64,000 nt of DNA from Prorocentrum cordatum. Taxonomy: Eukaryota; Sar; Dinophyceae; Prorocentrales; Prorocentraceae. Each line of letters begins with the position of its first letter. Positions within the stretch are counted from its first letter, which is position 1. The stretch is taken from assembly GCA_963575745.1 (NCBI GenBank), contig CAUYUJ010004758.1, positions 124,001-188,000 of the forward strand, in the 5' to 3' direction. Made by a program: the position numbers and the translations under genes. The notes under the pieces were generated by a model. The model was given only the letters and a program-made list of their open reading frames with translations. It did no database searches and was not told the DNA's origin. Positions 54,317 to 64,000 of the stretch are shown here, piece by piece.

Positions 54317-57300
54317 TCACCACCCTGGCTTCCGACGCTTCTCCTCCCAGCCTGGCGAGAAGTCGTGATGCCCGCCCGGCTTCCCCACGAAGGGGTTCAC
54401 GTGCTCGTCGTGCCCCTTCCAGAAGATCTTCGCGGCCAACTCTGGCCTCTCCTCGAGCAGCGCGAGAGGCCTGTCGATCCCACGCCGCTGCTCCGCGGGC
54501 AGGTGGTACCGACGCGTGTTGGCCGGGTTGACGAGCTCAGTGGACGGCCTGACGTCCATGTACCAGCCGCCAGGCCCAATGTCAAATGCATTCGGGTCGC
54601 AGGCTCGCCAGCGCATCTCGTCAATCGTCGGGGCCGACAGCCCAGCGTCTAGACCTGGGAGAGAGAAGGATCCACCGCCGCTCTACTGTGGAAAATTTCG
54701 CCCTCCCCTTCCTCCGGAACCCGGCCCCCCCCCCCTCCGAAAATCCCCTCCCCCTGCTCGACAATTACACAATATGAAAATACTCTCCCACTTCCCCTGA
54801 TGGCGTCCCGAAGAAACCCGACACCCCCCCGCGTATTGTTTTTTACACACATGATTCCCGGGAAACGGGTTTTCGCTTGCGTTTGTTTTCAAAATGCTGC
54901 TCTCGCTGAGGCGCCGGCCTCATTTCTGCTCCCGAATCGTTCCGAATCGTGCTCCCTCTGCAGCGTGGGCCTCATTTTCGGATCTGTGTTTGGCCTCGTG
55001 TTCAGGATGGGTTCTCGCCCCAGCGCGGGCCTACTTCTCGCGCGCCCATCCGCCCGCCACCACCGCGCCCGCACCACCACCACCACCACCAACCACCACA
55101 ACCCACCACCAGCACCACCACCACCACCACCAGCCACACCACCACACAACCACCACCACCAGCCAGCAGCACCACTACCACAACAACCACAACCACGCAC
55201 ACACGCACGCACGCACGCCCACCACCACCCACTACGCACACGCGCGCGGAGCCACAGGTCCGCTACGACACGCGTCCGCGGATAGAGAAAATCAGCGCCA
55301 TGGTAAAGGATGGGAGGGAGGGGTAGGACGTCAGATATGACGCGAGCGCACATAGCTGTAACCCCCCCCTCCCCCCCCTCCCCCCTCCCCCGGGCACCCC
55401 CCCCCCTAAAACCCCTCTCCCCCCCCCGCTCTCGGGAAAACGGGGGGTGGTACTACCTGTCTCGAACTACCTGCCCCCCCCCCCCCCCCTCGCCGCCGGC
55501 AAAAGACTCCCGGGTCCCCACCACAGTCTTCACCACCGCCCTCACCACTGTCCCACTGTCCCCACTGTCCCCACCATTGTCCCACTGTCCCCACTGTTCC
55601 CACCACTGTCCCCAATGTCCCCACCAATGCCCCCACTACCGTCGCACTGTCCCCACTGTCCCCGCCACTGTCCCCACCACGGTCCCACTCTCCCCACTGA
55701 CCCCACTCTCCCCTCAACTCCCACAGTCCCCACTGGCCCCGCCACTGTTCCACCTTCCCCACTATGCCCGCCGCTGTCCCACTGAGCTGTCCCACTGTTC
55801 CCACCACTGTCCCGCTGTCCCCACCACTCTCCCCACTGTACCACTGTCCCATTGTCCCATCACCGTTCTCACCACCGCCCTCACCAGTCCCAACCACCAC
55901 CGTCCCCGCCACTGTCCCACTGTCCCAACCCCTGTCCCATTGTCCCCTCGCCACTGTCCCCCCCATCACCATCCCCACCACTGTCCCACTGTCCCCATTG
56001 TCCCCACCACTGTCCCACTGTCCCTACTGTTCCCACCACTGTTCCCACCACTGTCCCCACCACTGTCCCCACTGTCCCCGCCAGTGCCCCCACCACTGTC
56101 GCACTACCCCCACTGTTCCCACCACTGCTCCCACCACGATCCCACTCTCCCCACTGTCCCAACTGTCCCCACCACTCTCCCCTCTGTCCCCACTGTCCCC
56201 ACCACGGTCCCACTCTCCCAACTGTCCCCACTGTCTCACTGAGCTGTCCCACTGTGATGCCCCTCTGTCCACAATGTCCCTACCACCCCACCACTGTCCC
56301 ACTGTCCCCACTGTCCCCACCGTTCTCCCCACTGTACCACTGTCCCAATATCCTGACCACCGCCCTCACCACTGTCCCCACCACCACCGTCCCCACCACT
56401 GTCCCACTGTCCCCATTGTCCCCACATCTGTCCCATTGTCCCCAAAGTCCCCAACACTGTCCCCACTGTCCCCGCCAGTGCCCCCACCACTGTCGCACTA
56501 CCCCCCCTGTTCCCACCACTGTCCCCACCACGGTCCTGCTCTTGCCACTGTCCCCACTCCCAACCACCATCCCCACCACCGTCCCAACCATTGTCCCCAC
56601 CAGTCCCCCATCCGGAATGGGAGAGGACGGGGAGTCGTTGCGGCGAGGGAGGAGGGGAGGGGAGGGGGGGGGGTCGAACCGGTAACTAGTGACACCTCCA
56701 GATTTTCCAGGAGGGGGGGGGAAGGGGTTCGAACCGGTAGTGACCCCCCTCCATTTCATGATGGACGGGGGGAGAATTGGGGGGTCGGAACCCCCAGTGA
56801 CCCCCCCTGCTTGTCGAGAGGGGGGGGGGCGGGTTGGAACCCCCCAGTGACCCTCCCTGGTTTTCTGCCAGCAACGTTAGAACACGCTCTTTCAGACCTG
56901 GCACCCTAGGCTCCGCGTAGTGCGTGTACTTGAAGATGACCTCATCGTTAGACATCGCAAAATTGTGGATGTGACGGGAGGCCACGACAGGCGTCATACT
57001 GCCAGAGCTGCCAGTGCGGACCTCCTGCATGTCGATCCCGCCATCCATGACACAGACCGCGAGGATAGCGTCTGGGTGCCACCACGCAGGAACGGTGGTG
57101 GGACAATCGATGTAATACTCAAACACTTGGGAAAGCAACAGTACCTTCGCGTCCTTGACGCATGCGTCTTGTGGTTTTCTGCCCCCAGCCAGCTTGCGCT
57201 TCACCTCCGCGAACGCGGTGCTCTCACACTCAGCGAGGGCAACAAGAGACTCACGAAGCGGGATTTCGTCAGAGTCCGCGACGATGAGGATGTCCTCTTT

Positions 57301-58068
57301 GTGCAACTCCCATGTGCCCGCGGAGTCCTGCAAGCCCCTTTGGAATTGGGCGCGGATCCACTCCTCCAAGATGAACGGATCCGTGCTTTGGTGATGCCCT
57401 GGCCTGCTCAACTTATCCCGCTGCTCTGAAGACCATTTCGGAAATAGTTTGGGGTTCCACTCTGGAATCGGATTCTCCAACACGACGTGCCGCAGCTTGT
57501 CCCCATAGCGCTTCCACCTCGCGTCAGACATGTTCAAGCTCGGCTGCCTTGGAGCTCCTGTCAGGGTCACTAAAGGATCCAAAGCAACGATCCGATCAAC
57601 GAGCGGATAGATCTCTGCGAAAGTCAGGTCATAGACGTCCTGCTGGCCGTTGTTCCCGACGAGGGTGCAGTAAAATAGACGCGGTCTTCGCTGACCCTCT
57701 GGACGAGCTGTCCAGCCGAAATGCTTGCAAAGCCCATCGATCCCGAACTCCTGCGCCACGCTCGCCGCCGCCAGGACCAGGGGTCTGGCCCGCTCGGTCG
57801 CTGCCGCCACAGGCACGGCCACGCCAACGCCTGTGGTGGGCTCGCCCGCGCACAGGGCTGGCCGCCCGGGCGGCGACCCTGCGCTTTCCTGCAGCCCTTG
57901 GAAACCGAAGGAGATTGCGTACGAGGCTCCCGCCAAGTCGGACAATCTCGCCAGGCCCGCGGCAGCCCCCAGGCAGAAGCCGACCGTGAGCCCGGCGCCG
58001 GCTGTGAGAGCGTATCGGATGCAGTGGTAGCCCATGATTAACCGCTCATGGCCGCTCGTACGTCCCAT
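54317..58068 (-). CDS. Family-17 glycosyltransferase (beta-1,4-N-acetylglucosaminyltransferase-like), two exons
   Basis: Exon 1 is 58068-56856 and exon 2 is 54654-54317, totalling 1551 nt, 516 residues plus stop. ATG 58068 (MGRTSG) or 58035 (MGYHC) are both possible; the longer frame starts at GTG. A hydrophobic anchor at about 19-39 (YALTAGAGLTVGFCLGAAAG) suggests a type II Golgi protein. The catalytic region has ILIVADSDEIP with D265, D267 and E268, the DxDE signature of GT17 enzymes, which add N-acetylglucosamine to N-glycan cores. Further landmarks are ALDPLVTLTG, WEL and IHNFAMSNDEVIFKYTHY. The exons join through a GA donor (CAGG|GAGGGT) and an AG acceptor (CTCTCTCCCAG|GT). The C-terminus from exon 2 begins GLDAGLSAPTIDEMRW and ends EEKRRKPGW. 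Confidence 0.8.
54655..56855 (-). repeat. 2.2-kb GA-AG intron filled by an inverted-armed minisatellite element (copy 2)
   Basis: Near the acceptor end lie GATCCACCGCCGCTCTACTG (about 54670) and a CACCAC tract (55070-55190). At about 55430-55510 there is a CGGGGGGTGGTACTACCTG block followed by AAAGACTCCCGGGTCCCCAC. A CCACTGTCCCC minisatellite runs from 55520 to 56610. At the donor end, GGGGTTCGAACCGGTAGTGACC (about 56727) and related units are the inverse complement of the GGGTCACTACCGGTTCGAAC units of the 48.8-kb copy. The element therefore has inverted arms and spans almost the whole intron. Confidence 0.7.
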
Positions 58069-58134
58069 GATTAACCGCTCGGGGCCGCGCTTACTTGCCT
58101 GCTCGGACTCCACCTTGAGCCGAAAGGGTACGGA

Positions 58135-58340
58135 TCATGGTGGGGATGATGCTGCTGATGATGATGATGGTGCTGATGATGATAATGATAATGATGATAC
58201 TGATGATGGTGATGATGATGATGATGATGATGATGATGCTGATGATGCTGATGATGCTGATGTTGATGCTGCTGCTGATGATGATGGTGGCGGTGGTGAT
58301 GCCGATGAGCAGATGAGGACGTGGACGATAATGGTGGTGA
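58135..58340. repeat. GAT trinucleotide tract
   Basis: GATGATGATG with GCTGAT interruptions. Confidence 0.95.
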
Positions 58341-58429
58341 TGAGGGGGTGGGCGACAACGGCAACGACGAAGACGAATACGATTATCCCAGTGCGACCCT
58401 ACCTAGGAGTTGGAGCATCTAGGAAAGCA

Positions 58430-58605
58430 ACATCTACATCTACATCGACAGCTACATTAACATCTACAGCTGCATCTACATCTACATCAACATCAACAGC
58501 GATATTCACATCTACATCTACATCTACATCTACACCTGCATCTACATCTACATCTACATCTACACCTACATCTACATCTACATCTACATCTACACTTTCG
58601 CATTG
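58430..58605. repeat. CATCTA hexanucleotide tract
   Basis: ACATCTACATCTACATC units, some changed to ACAGC or ACACCTGC. Threonine/serine frames are artefacts. Confidence 0.95.
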
Positions 58606-58739
58606 GTTTTGTTCCCAACCATCATGTGGTGTTGGGTCCTCGTTTTGAAGAGACGGTGCCCCGCGTTCCTCTCCTTCCTTCCTTCCTTCCTTCCTTCCTT
58701 CCTCCCCCCTCCTCCCCACCCCCCCCTCCTCCTGCCCGC

Positions 58740-59130
58740 GTGCGGTTCCTCCACCCAGGGCAGCGTTTCGTAGCCCCATAAGGAGCTCCACCGAAGGCCA
58801 CAGTGGGGGTGTCCACATGCGGTTCCCCCATCCAGCGCAGCGTTTCGTAGCCCCATGGGGAGCTCCACCGAAGGCCCCAGTGGGGGTGTCCACATGCGGT
58901 TCCCCCACCCACGGCAACCCCTCGTAGCCCCATAGGGAGCTCCACCGAAGGCCCCAGTGGGGGTGTCCACATGCGGTTCCCCCACCCAGCGCAGCGTTTC
59001 GTAGCCCCATAGGGAGCTCCACCGAAGGCCCCAGTGGGGGTGTCCACATGCGGTTCCCCCACCCACGGCAACCCCTCGTAGCCCCATAGGGAGCTCCACC
59101 GAAGGCCCCAGTGGGGGTGTCCACATGGGA
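58740..59130 (+). repeat. 77-bp tandem repeat, five units
   Basis: GTCCACATG recurs at 58811, 58888, 58965, 59042 and 59119, exactly 77 bp apart. Alternate units share variants (GCAGCGTTTCG or GGCAACCCCTCG), hinting at a 154-bp dimer. Inverted relatives lie at 53895-54225. Confidence 0.92.
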
Positions 59131-59472
59131 AAGGACGAGGAGGGCTAGGTGGAACACGTAGAGCAGCATGAGAAGAATGAGTAACGGGATAGGGATTCGC
59201 TTTTAGCTTACACCACATAGCTTGACCACGGTGGACATAGCTTACACCACGGTGGGCGCGGCCCTTGGCGGCCAATATCCGGTCCTATTGGCTGACATCG
59301 GGTGCTATTTGCTGCTGTCGGCTCCCGGCGGCTACACTCGGCTGCTATACGAGACTGCAGGCTCACATCAAAACTACCGAGTGTTAAACCCAGGGTAAAG
59401 AGGGGGAAGAAATAAGGAGCATCCTCATTGATCCTCCTCTTCTTCCTCCGGTTTTCCTGCTCACGCGAGGGG

Positions 59473-59574
59473 ATGCCAATCGAGCGCGTCGTACGGGACA
59501 TCCCCACGACCTGCTCTGGTACAAGTCGCGTCACAATTAACTTGCCAAATGTGTCGATCGAGAGTTTGGCCTAA
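59473..59574 (+). CDS. Small ORF or exon, uncertain
   Basis: ATG 59473 opens MPIERVVRDIPTTCSGTSRV then TINLPNVSIESLA and TAA. Protein-like, and preceded by an AG after a T-rich stretch (GTTTTCCTGC), so it could be a terminal exon. The opposite strand also has a plausible frame (GDVPYDALDWHPLA), so the assignment is weak. Confidence 0.2.
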   Translation: MPIERVVRDIPTTCSGTSRVTINLPNVSIESLA

Positions 59575-59709
59575 AAGTGTCCCCATCCGCTTCTTACCCT
59601 TCGTCCTCCTCCCCCATCCACCTCCTCCTCCTCCTCCTCCTCCTCCTCCTCCTCCTCCTCCTCACTCCTTCCATTCAGCTCCCTCCATCCACCCATCCCA
59701 CTCGAGCGG

Positions 59710-60930
59710 TGGCGCAGGAGTTGTGAGGATGTCTCGAGCGGCGGCGCCCGAATTGTGAGGACGTTTCGAGCGGCGGCGCCGGAGTTGTGAGGATGACTCG
59801 AGCGGCGGCGCCAGACTTGCGAGGTTGTCTCGAACGGCGGTGCCAGAGTCGTGGACGCCCCTGACGCCCTTGGCTCTCCTGACGCTCCTGACGCTCTTGA
59901 CGCTCCTGACGCTCCTGTCGCCCCTGACGCTCCTGACGCCCTTGACGCTCCTGACGCCCCCCGGCGCAAGAGTTGTGAGGATGTCTCGAGCGGCGGCGCC
60001 GAAGTTGTGAGGATGTTTCGAGCGGCGGCGCCGGAATTGTGATGATGTCTCGAGTGGCGGCGCTGGAGTTGTGAGGATGTCTCGAACGGCGGCGCTGGAG
60101 CTGTGAGGATGTCTCGAGCGGCGGCGCTGGAGTTGTGGACGCCCCTGACGCTCCTGACGCTCTCCTGACGCTCCCTGACGCTCCTGACGCTCCTGACGCT
60201 CCTGACGCTCCTGACGCTCCCTGACGCTCCCTGACGCTCCTGACGCTCCCTGACGCTCCCGGCGTGCCCGACGCTCCCTGACGCTCCCTGACGCTCCCTG
60301 ACGCTCCCTGACGCTCCTGACGCTCTTGACGCTCCTGACGCTCTTGACGCTCTGACGCTCCGGAGTCTTTTGACGCTCCTGACGCTCGAGCGGCGGCGCC
60401 GGAGCTGTGAGGATGTCTCGAGCGGCGGCGCCGGAGTTGCGAGGATGTTTCGAGCGGCGGCGCCGGAGTTGTGAGGATGTCTCGAGCGGCGGCGCCGAAG
60501 TTGTGAGGATGTTTCGAGCGGCGGCGCCAGAGTTGTGAGGATGTCTCGGCGCCGGAGTTGTGAGAATGTCTCGAACGGCGGCGCCGGAGTTGTGAGGATG
60601 TCTCGAGCGGCAGCGCCGGAATGGTGGACGCCCCTGACGCTCCTGACGCTCCTGACGCTCTTGACGCTCCTGACGCTCCTGACGCCCCTGACGCTCCTGA
60701 CGTTCTGATGCTCCTGACGCTCCTGACGCCCCCCGGCGCCCCCGACGCTCCCTGACGCTCCCTGACGCTCCCTGACGCTGCTGACGCCCCTGACACTCTT
60801 GACGCTCCTGACGCTCTTGACGCTCTGACGATCCTGACGCCCCTGACACTCTGACGCCTGGAGCGTCAGGAGCGTCAGGAGCGCCAGAGCGTCAAGAGCG
60901 TCAGGAGCGTCGAAAGCGTCAGAGCATCAG
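59710..60930. repeat. Two interleaved minisatellites ending in a hairpin
   Basis: Unit 1 is about 31-33 bp (CTCGAGCGGCGGCGCCGGAG and TTGTGAGGATGT) at 59710-59850, 59955-60140 and 60385-60625. Unit 2 is TGACGCTCC, 9-10 bp, at 59868-59965, 60145-60380 and 60628-60865. From 60868 the second unit is inverted (GAGCGTCAGGAGCGTCAGGA), forming a fold-back with the preceding array. Long minus frames of Arg/Gln/Glu or Gly/Ala/Ser are artefacts. Confidence 0.9.
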
Positions 60931-60942
60931 CACTTTTTTCAG

Positions 60943-61123
60943 GGGCGCGCTGCGCCAGCTCTCCGAAACTGGAACCCAAGAGTCGGATCGGCCAGGAATC
61001 GAAGCTCCTGAGTTGGCCAAGCCTCTCAGGGGCAACTGGCGAAAGGCCATGAAAGGCCTGGCCAAGCTTGGTGCTGGCATATCACTGAACCCCCCCCCGC
61101 GAACTTCACGCGACGCCCCATGA
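60943..61123 (+). CDS. Terminal exon of a plus-strand gene, unknown function
   Basis: A strong acceptor CACTTTTTTCAG precedes a frame whose first base completes a split codon. It then reads GALRQLSETGTQESDRPGIE, APELAKPLRGNWRKAMKGLA, KLGAGISLNPPP and stops at TGA 61121. Residue variety and charge are normal, and the acceptor follows directly after the minisatellite, which would then be intron. The upstream exon was not found. Confidence 0.4.
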
Positions 61124-62280
61124 CTTTCGAACCAGCCGGCCTTGAAGGCGATGTGATATCACTTCTTTTTTGCGCAACGGCAAAGCGAGGTGCAGTAGCA
61201 GCAGTGGTCTGGCTGATGGGGCAACGTCGGGCCTATCCTCCGACGAAGTGCCACACAGCATCTAACGCAAGGACAAGGAAGTCCGCCCACCCCTTTGGGT
61301 GAATGGTGTGTGAAATCGACGGGCAACCCGCCTCATGCAATGCCCAGGTACCCTCGCCCATTTGACAAGTGGCCCCGATTGACAGATTTGCCACTGGGAA
61401 CAAGGAGGGTTCCAGTCTCCCGAGTGTCCACTGAAAAGTGACACAAATTGACAGGACATCTTTGAGCCCAGAAATGGGAGATCTCGGGCGAAATTGGTTG
61501 AACCACCTCAGGTCTGGGCATCCCCGAAAATACGATCCCGACGATGTCTCAAGCGAAAAAGATCGGGACCACGTGAGGTGAGGACATAAGACGTACATAA
61601 ACCTGGAGTGGCAATGAGATCTCAAGCGAAACGAACAGTCCACGGCAACTGCGAGCCCAGAGCAGCGAGGAAACGGGATCTGATACCGTGCGGCAAGAGC
61701 ATCGACGAATCCAGAATAACGAGGATGCACCGGGCGAAGATTGCTCTGCGAGGATGTTTCAAGCCAAAAAGCTGGACCGCCTCATGACAGCGGCGAAGAA
61801 GCCGAAGCGAAATGGGCTGGACTCTCTCGCGCGGCAACTCGAAACCCATAACTGCAGGGATGTCTCGAGACCGGCCGGACCGCCTCACAGGCGGCATCTC
61901 AGGGCCCAAATTACCGATGATGGCTTCGCCGAAACCGACCCAGACAACTTCTAGCATGTGGTCTCCTAACTCAAAGACCCAGCCGTCTTCTGGGCAGGAG
62001 ATGGTCAATCGCGGTTCCTTGTCCAACCCCATGTTTCCCCTTCGGGGATGGGGTCGTTGCTGCTCCTGGATGATACTTGCCACCTCGCCCAATCTACCGA
62101 CCGCTAACCCGAGTCACTGCCACCCCCCTCGATTCAAACCAAGAACGTGTCCTCAGGTCCTTGCCATCATCCTCTCAACCTCAACCATCACGCCTGAGGA
62201 GTCGTTCAGAGCCCCAGACCCCACATCGCGACATCTTCTCCTGGGGCTTCTCGCGGTTTCTCTCGTGACCGTTTCGGAGC
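61124..62280. repeat. Region with dispersed GATGT[C/T]TC[G/A]AG motifs
   Basis: Motifs such as GACGATGTCTCAAGCG (61537), GAGGATGTTTCAAGCC (61750) and GGGATGTCTCGAGACC (61858) are followed by similar GGACCxCCTCA-type text about 15-25 bp later. They look like old, diverged copies of the 31-bp unit at 59.7 kb. No coding frame is convincing. Confidence 0.45.
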
Positions 62281-62284
62281 GATG

Positions 62285-63175
62285 GCGGCCCCAAAACGGG
62301 CCCAAGAGGGCCCAAAGAGGCCCACGACGGCTCAGAACGCCCCGAGACGCCCAAAGATCGCTCCAAGACGCCCTAAATGGTCTCAAGATGGCCCAAGAGG
62401 CCTCTAAGATGCCCCAAGAGGCCTTGAAGATGCCCCCCAAGAGGACCCTGAGAGGCAAAAATCCGCCGACCCCTTGTGGGTCTCTAGGCGTGTGAGATAG
62501 TTCCCCCCCCAAAAGTATCCCCCCAGGGACCCCAAACCGGCGATTTGACCCCTCCCCCCGGGCCCGGGACGAGCGACTCACGGGCTTTTTTGGGCCCAAA
62601 AAGGGCTCAAGACGGGCCAAGAAGGTCCCAAGACGCCTCCAAGACGGCCCACGAGGGCCCCGATACGCCACACGAGCGCTCCAAGACGCCCAAGATGGTC
62701 ACATGACGAGCCAAGAGACCTCCAAGACGGCCCAAGCGGCCTCCAAGAGCAGTCCTCAGAAGGGCCTACGAGCTGAAAACTGTGAAATTCCTATGAAAAA
62801 CCTACATTTTGATGATATACGACTTGACGGCCTTCACGGCGTTGAAGACCGTCCAAGAGCACCCTAAGACCGCTCCAAGACGGCCCAAGAGGCCCCCAAG
62901 AGGCGCCCAAGTCGGCCCCAGAGGGTGCCAAGACGGCCCAATAGGCCCCCAAGACTGCCCAAGAGGGCCCCAAGACGGCCCCACGAGGGGCCCAAGAGGG
63001 GGAGCTTGAACCGACAATCCGAGCCTTCCGCCCCAAGACGGCACCAGAAGGCCCCAAGAGGCCACAGGAGGCCCCCAAGACGCCTCCAAGAAGCTCCAAA
63101 AGGCCCCCAAGAGGGCCCCAAACGGTCCCAAAACGGCCCCCAAGAGGCTTCGAAACTGCCTCCAAAAATCCCGCG
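62285..63175 (-). repeat. CTTGGGGCC-type repeat, inverted
   Basis: GGCCCCAAGAGGCCC and CCAAGACGGCCC words, the inverse complement of the blocks at 18-36 kb, around a core GAGCTGAAAACTGTGAAATTC near 62770. Confidence 0.75.
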
Positions 63176-63361
63176 AGAAGCCCCTCGCCCATTCTTCCTT
63201 TTCCTCCCTCGCCTCATCCTCATCCTCGTCGATTCTTTTCCCCCCGTTCTTCATTTTCTCTGTGTGCCCCTCCTCCTCCTCCTCACCGTCCTTGTCCACC
63301 TCGGCCCCCCGGTGGCTTCAAAATTGTTTTCCAGAGGTCCCCGAAAGGCGTGCCGCGAAAT

Positions 63362-63450
63362 CGCTATACACATACAACAATTTCTCACCCATAGACCATA
63401 CATCGCTATACACATACAAGAAGTTCTCACCCATAGACCATAACTCAGAG
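63362..63450. repeat. 44-bp tandem duplication
   Basis: ATCGCTATACACATACAA and TTCTCACCCATAGACCATA occur twice in a row with two differences. Confidence 0.9.
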
Positions 63451-63821
63451 CCTCATCTCAATGTCCCCCTCCTCCTCGTCCTCCTCCACCCTCTCCACGT
63501 TCCCCTCCTCCTCGTCCCCCTCCTCGTGTTCCTGGTCGGCTTCACCTCGTCATATTCGATGATTCGCCCCCCCCTATCCTCCGCCTCATCTCCATTCGCC
63601 TGTTTCCGTCCTCCTTTTTCTCACCAGTACGCGTGCCCGCTTTCGCCGTTGGGAGCCTTGGCGTGATGAGCCTTCTGCGTTACCGATCACTCTGTATTTG
63701 CCCTGTGTCTTCTGGGCCGTCCTCTTGGGGCCTATTAGGGGTTCTTTTGGACTGTCTTGGGGCCCTCTTGAACCGTCTTGGGACCATTTGGGACGTCCAA
63801 TTTTCTCGAATGCTGAGGGCT

Positions 63822-63984
63822 TAACCGATAACTCTCAGAAGGTCTTGCATGCTTCCCCGATTGCGGAAAAACGCCTGACGGGGAGCTGACCAGGTCTTCC
63901 AAATTGTGGTGAGAGTTTCACCGATAACTCTCAGAAGGTCTCGCGTACTTCCCCGATTGTGGGAAAACGCCTCACGGGTCGGCA
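63822..63984. repeat. Tandem duplication of about 100 bp
   Basis: ACCGATAACTCTCAGAAGGTCT, CTTCCCCGATTG and AAAACGCCT[G/C]ACGGG appear at 63824-63881 and 63919-63978. The region touches the right edge, so more units may follow. Confidence 0.85.
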
Positions 63985-64000
63985 GGCCCCTTAGGGGCGG

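Noticed and set aside
58069-58113. Extension of the glycosyltransferase to 58113
   Set aside because: That codon is GTG; ATG 58068 or 58035 fits a eukaryotic start and keeps the membrane anchor near the N-terminus.
59662-60849. Minus-strand frame of 395 codons with ERQERQ and SGASGA repeats
   Set aside because: Generated by the 9-bp TGACGCTCC unit, which leaves frames open; residues have no variety.

Overview
This window looks like nuclear DNA of a dinoflagellate-type protist. The DNA is GC-rich and gene-poor, and it is packed with micro-, mini- and satellite repeats. Split genes can be reconstructed only with dinoflagellate-style GA-AG and GC-AG introns as well as GT-AG. A fragment at the left edge matches, from memory, a protein family that is repetitive in dinoflagellate genomes. 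No operons, rRNA or tRNA genes, or intact trans-splice leader were seen. The species is not determined.

Layout. 0-1.2 kb: a frameshifted copy of the repetitive family (minus strand). 2.3-6.0 kb: a chain of small exon-like islands on the minus strand, ending in a three-exon small gene at 3.54-4.44 kb. 6.15-12.74 kb: a 6.6-kb element with short inverted ends. It holds an endonuclease-fold (EEP-like) gene broken by one frameshift, a second gene, and large internal duplications. A 1.6-kb derivative with the same ends lies at 51.0-52.6 kb. 13-23.7 kb: mostly repeats, with one basic small gene and retroelement debris. 23.7-27 kb: two minus-strand genes, one with two single-base frame breaks. 27.6-33.05 kb: an apparently intact non-LTR retrotransposon ORF with endonuclease, reverse transcriptase and RNase H. 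It sits about 110 bp inside an intron that starts at a clean splice donor. 33.9-34.2 kb: an AT-rich island. 37.6-46.4 kb: a satellite array with a two-part higher-order period of about 1.53 kb, opened by a large inverted repeat. 46.5-48.3 kb: three copies of one unit in alternating orientation. 48.5-50.6 kb: a terminal exon and two minisatellites. 54.3-58.1 kb: a two-exon family-17 glycosyltransferase gene whose 2.2-kb GA-AG intron carries an element also found at 48.8-49.9 kb. 58.1-64 kb: minisatellites and a plus-strand terminal exon at 60.94 kb.

The best-supported host gene is the glycosyltransferase, expected in the Golgi. Mobile and repetitive DNA explains most of the window. There is no sign that the genes work together as a pathway. 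Long open frames inside CTC, TCA, GAC or GGA repeats were treated as artefacts. Some long frames begin at GTG, so starts were moved to the first ATG.
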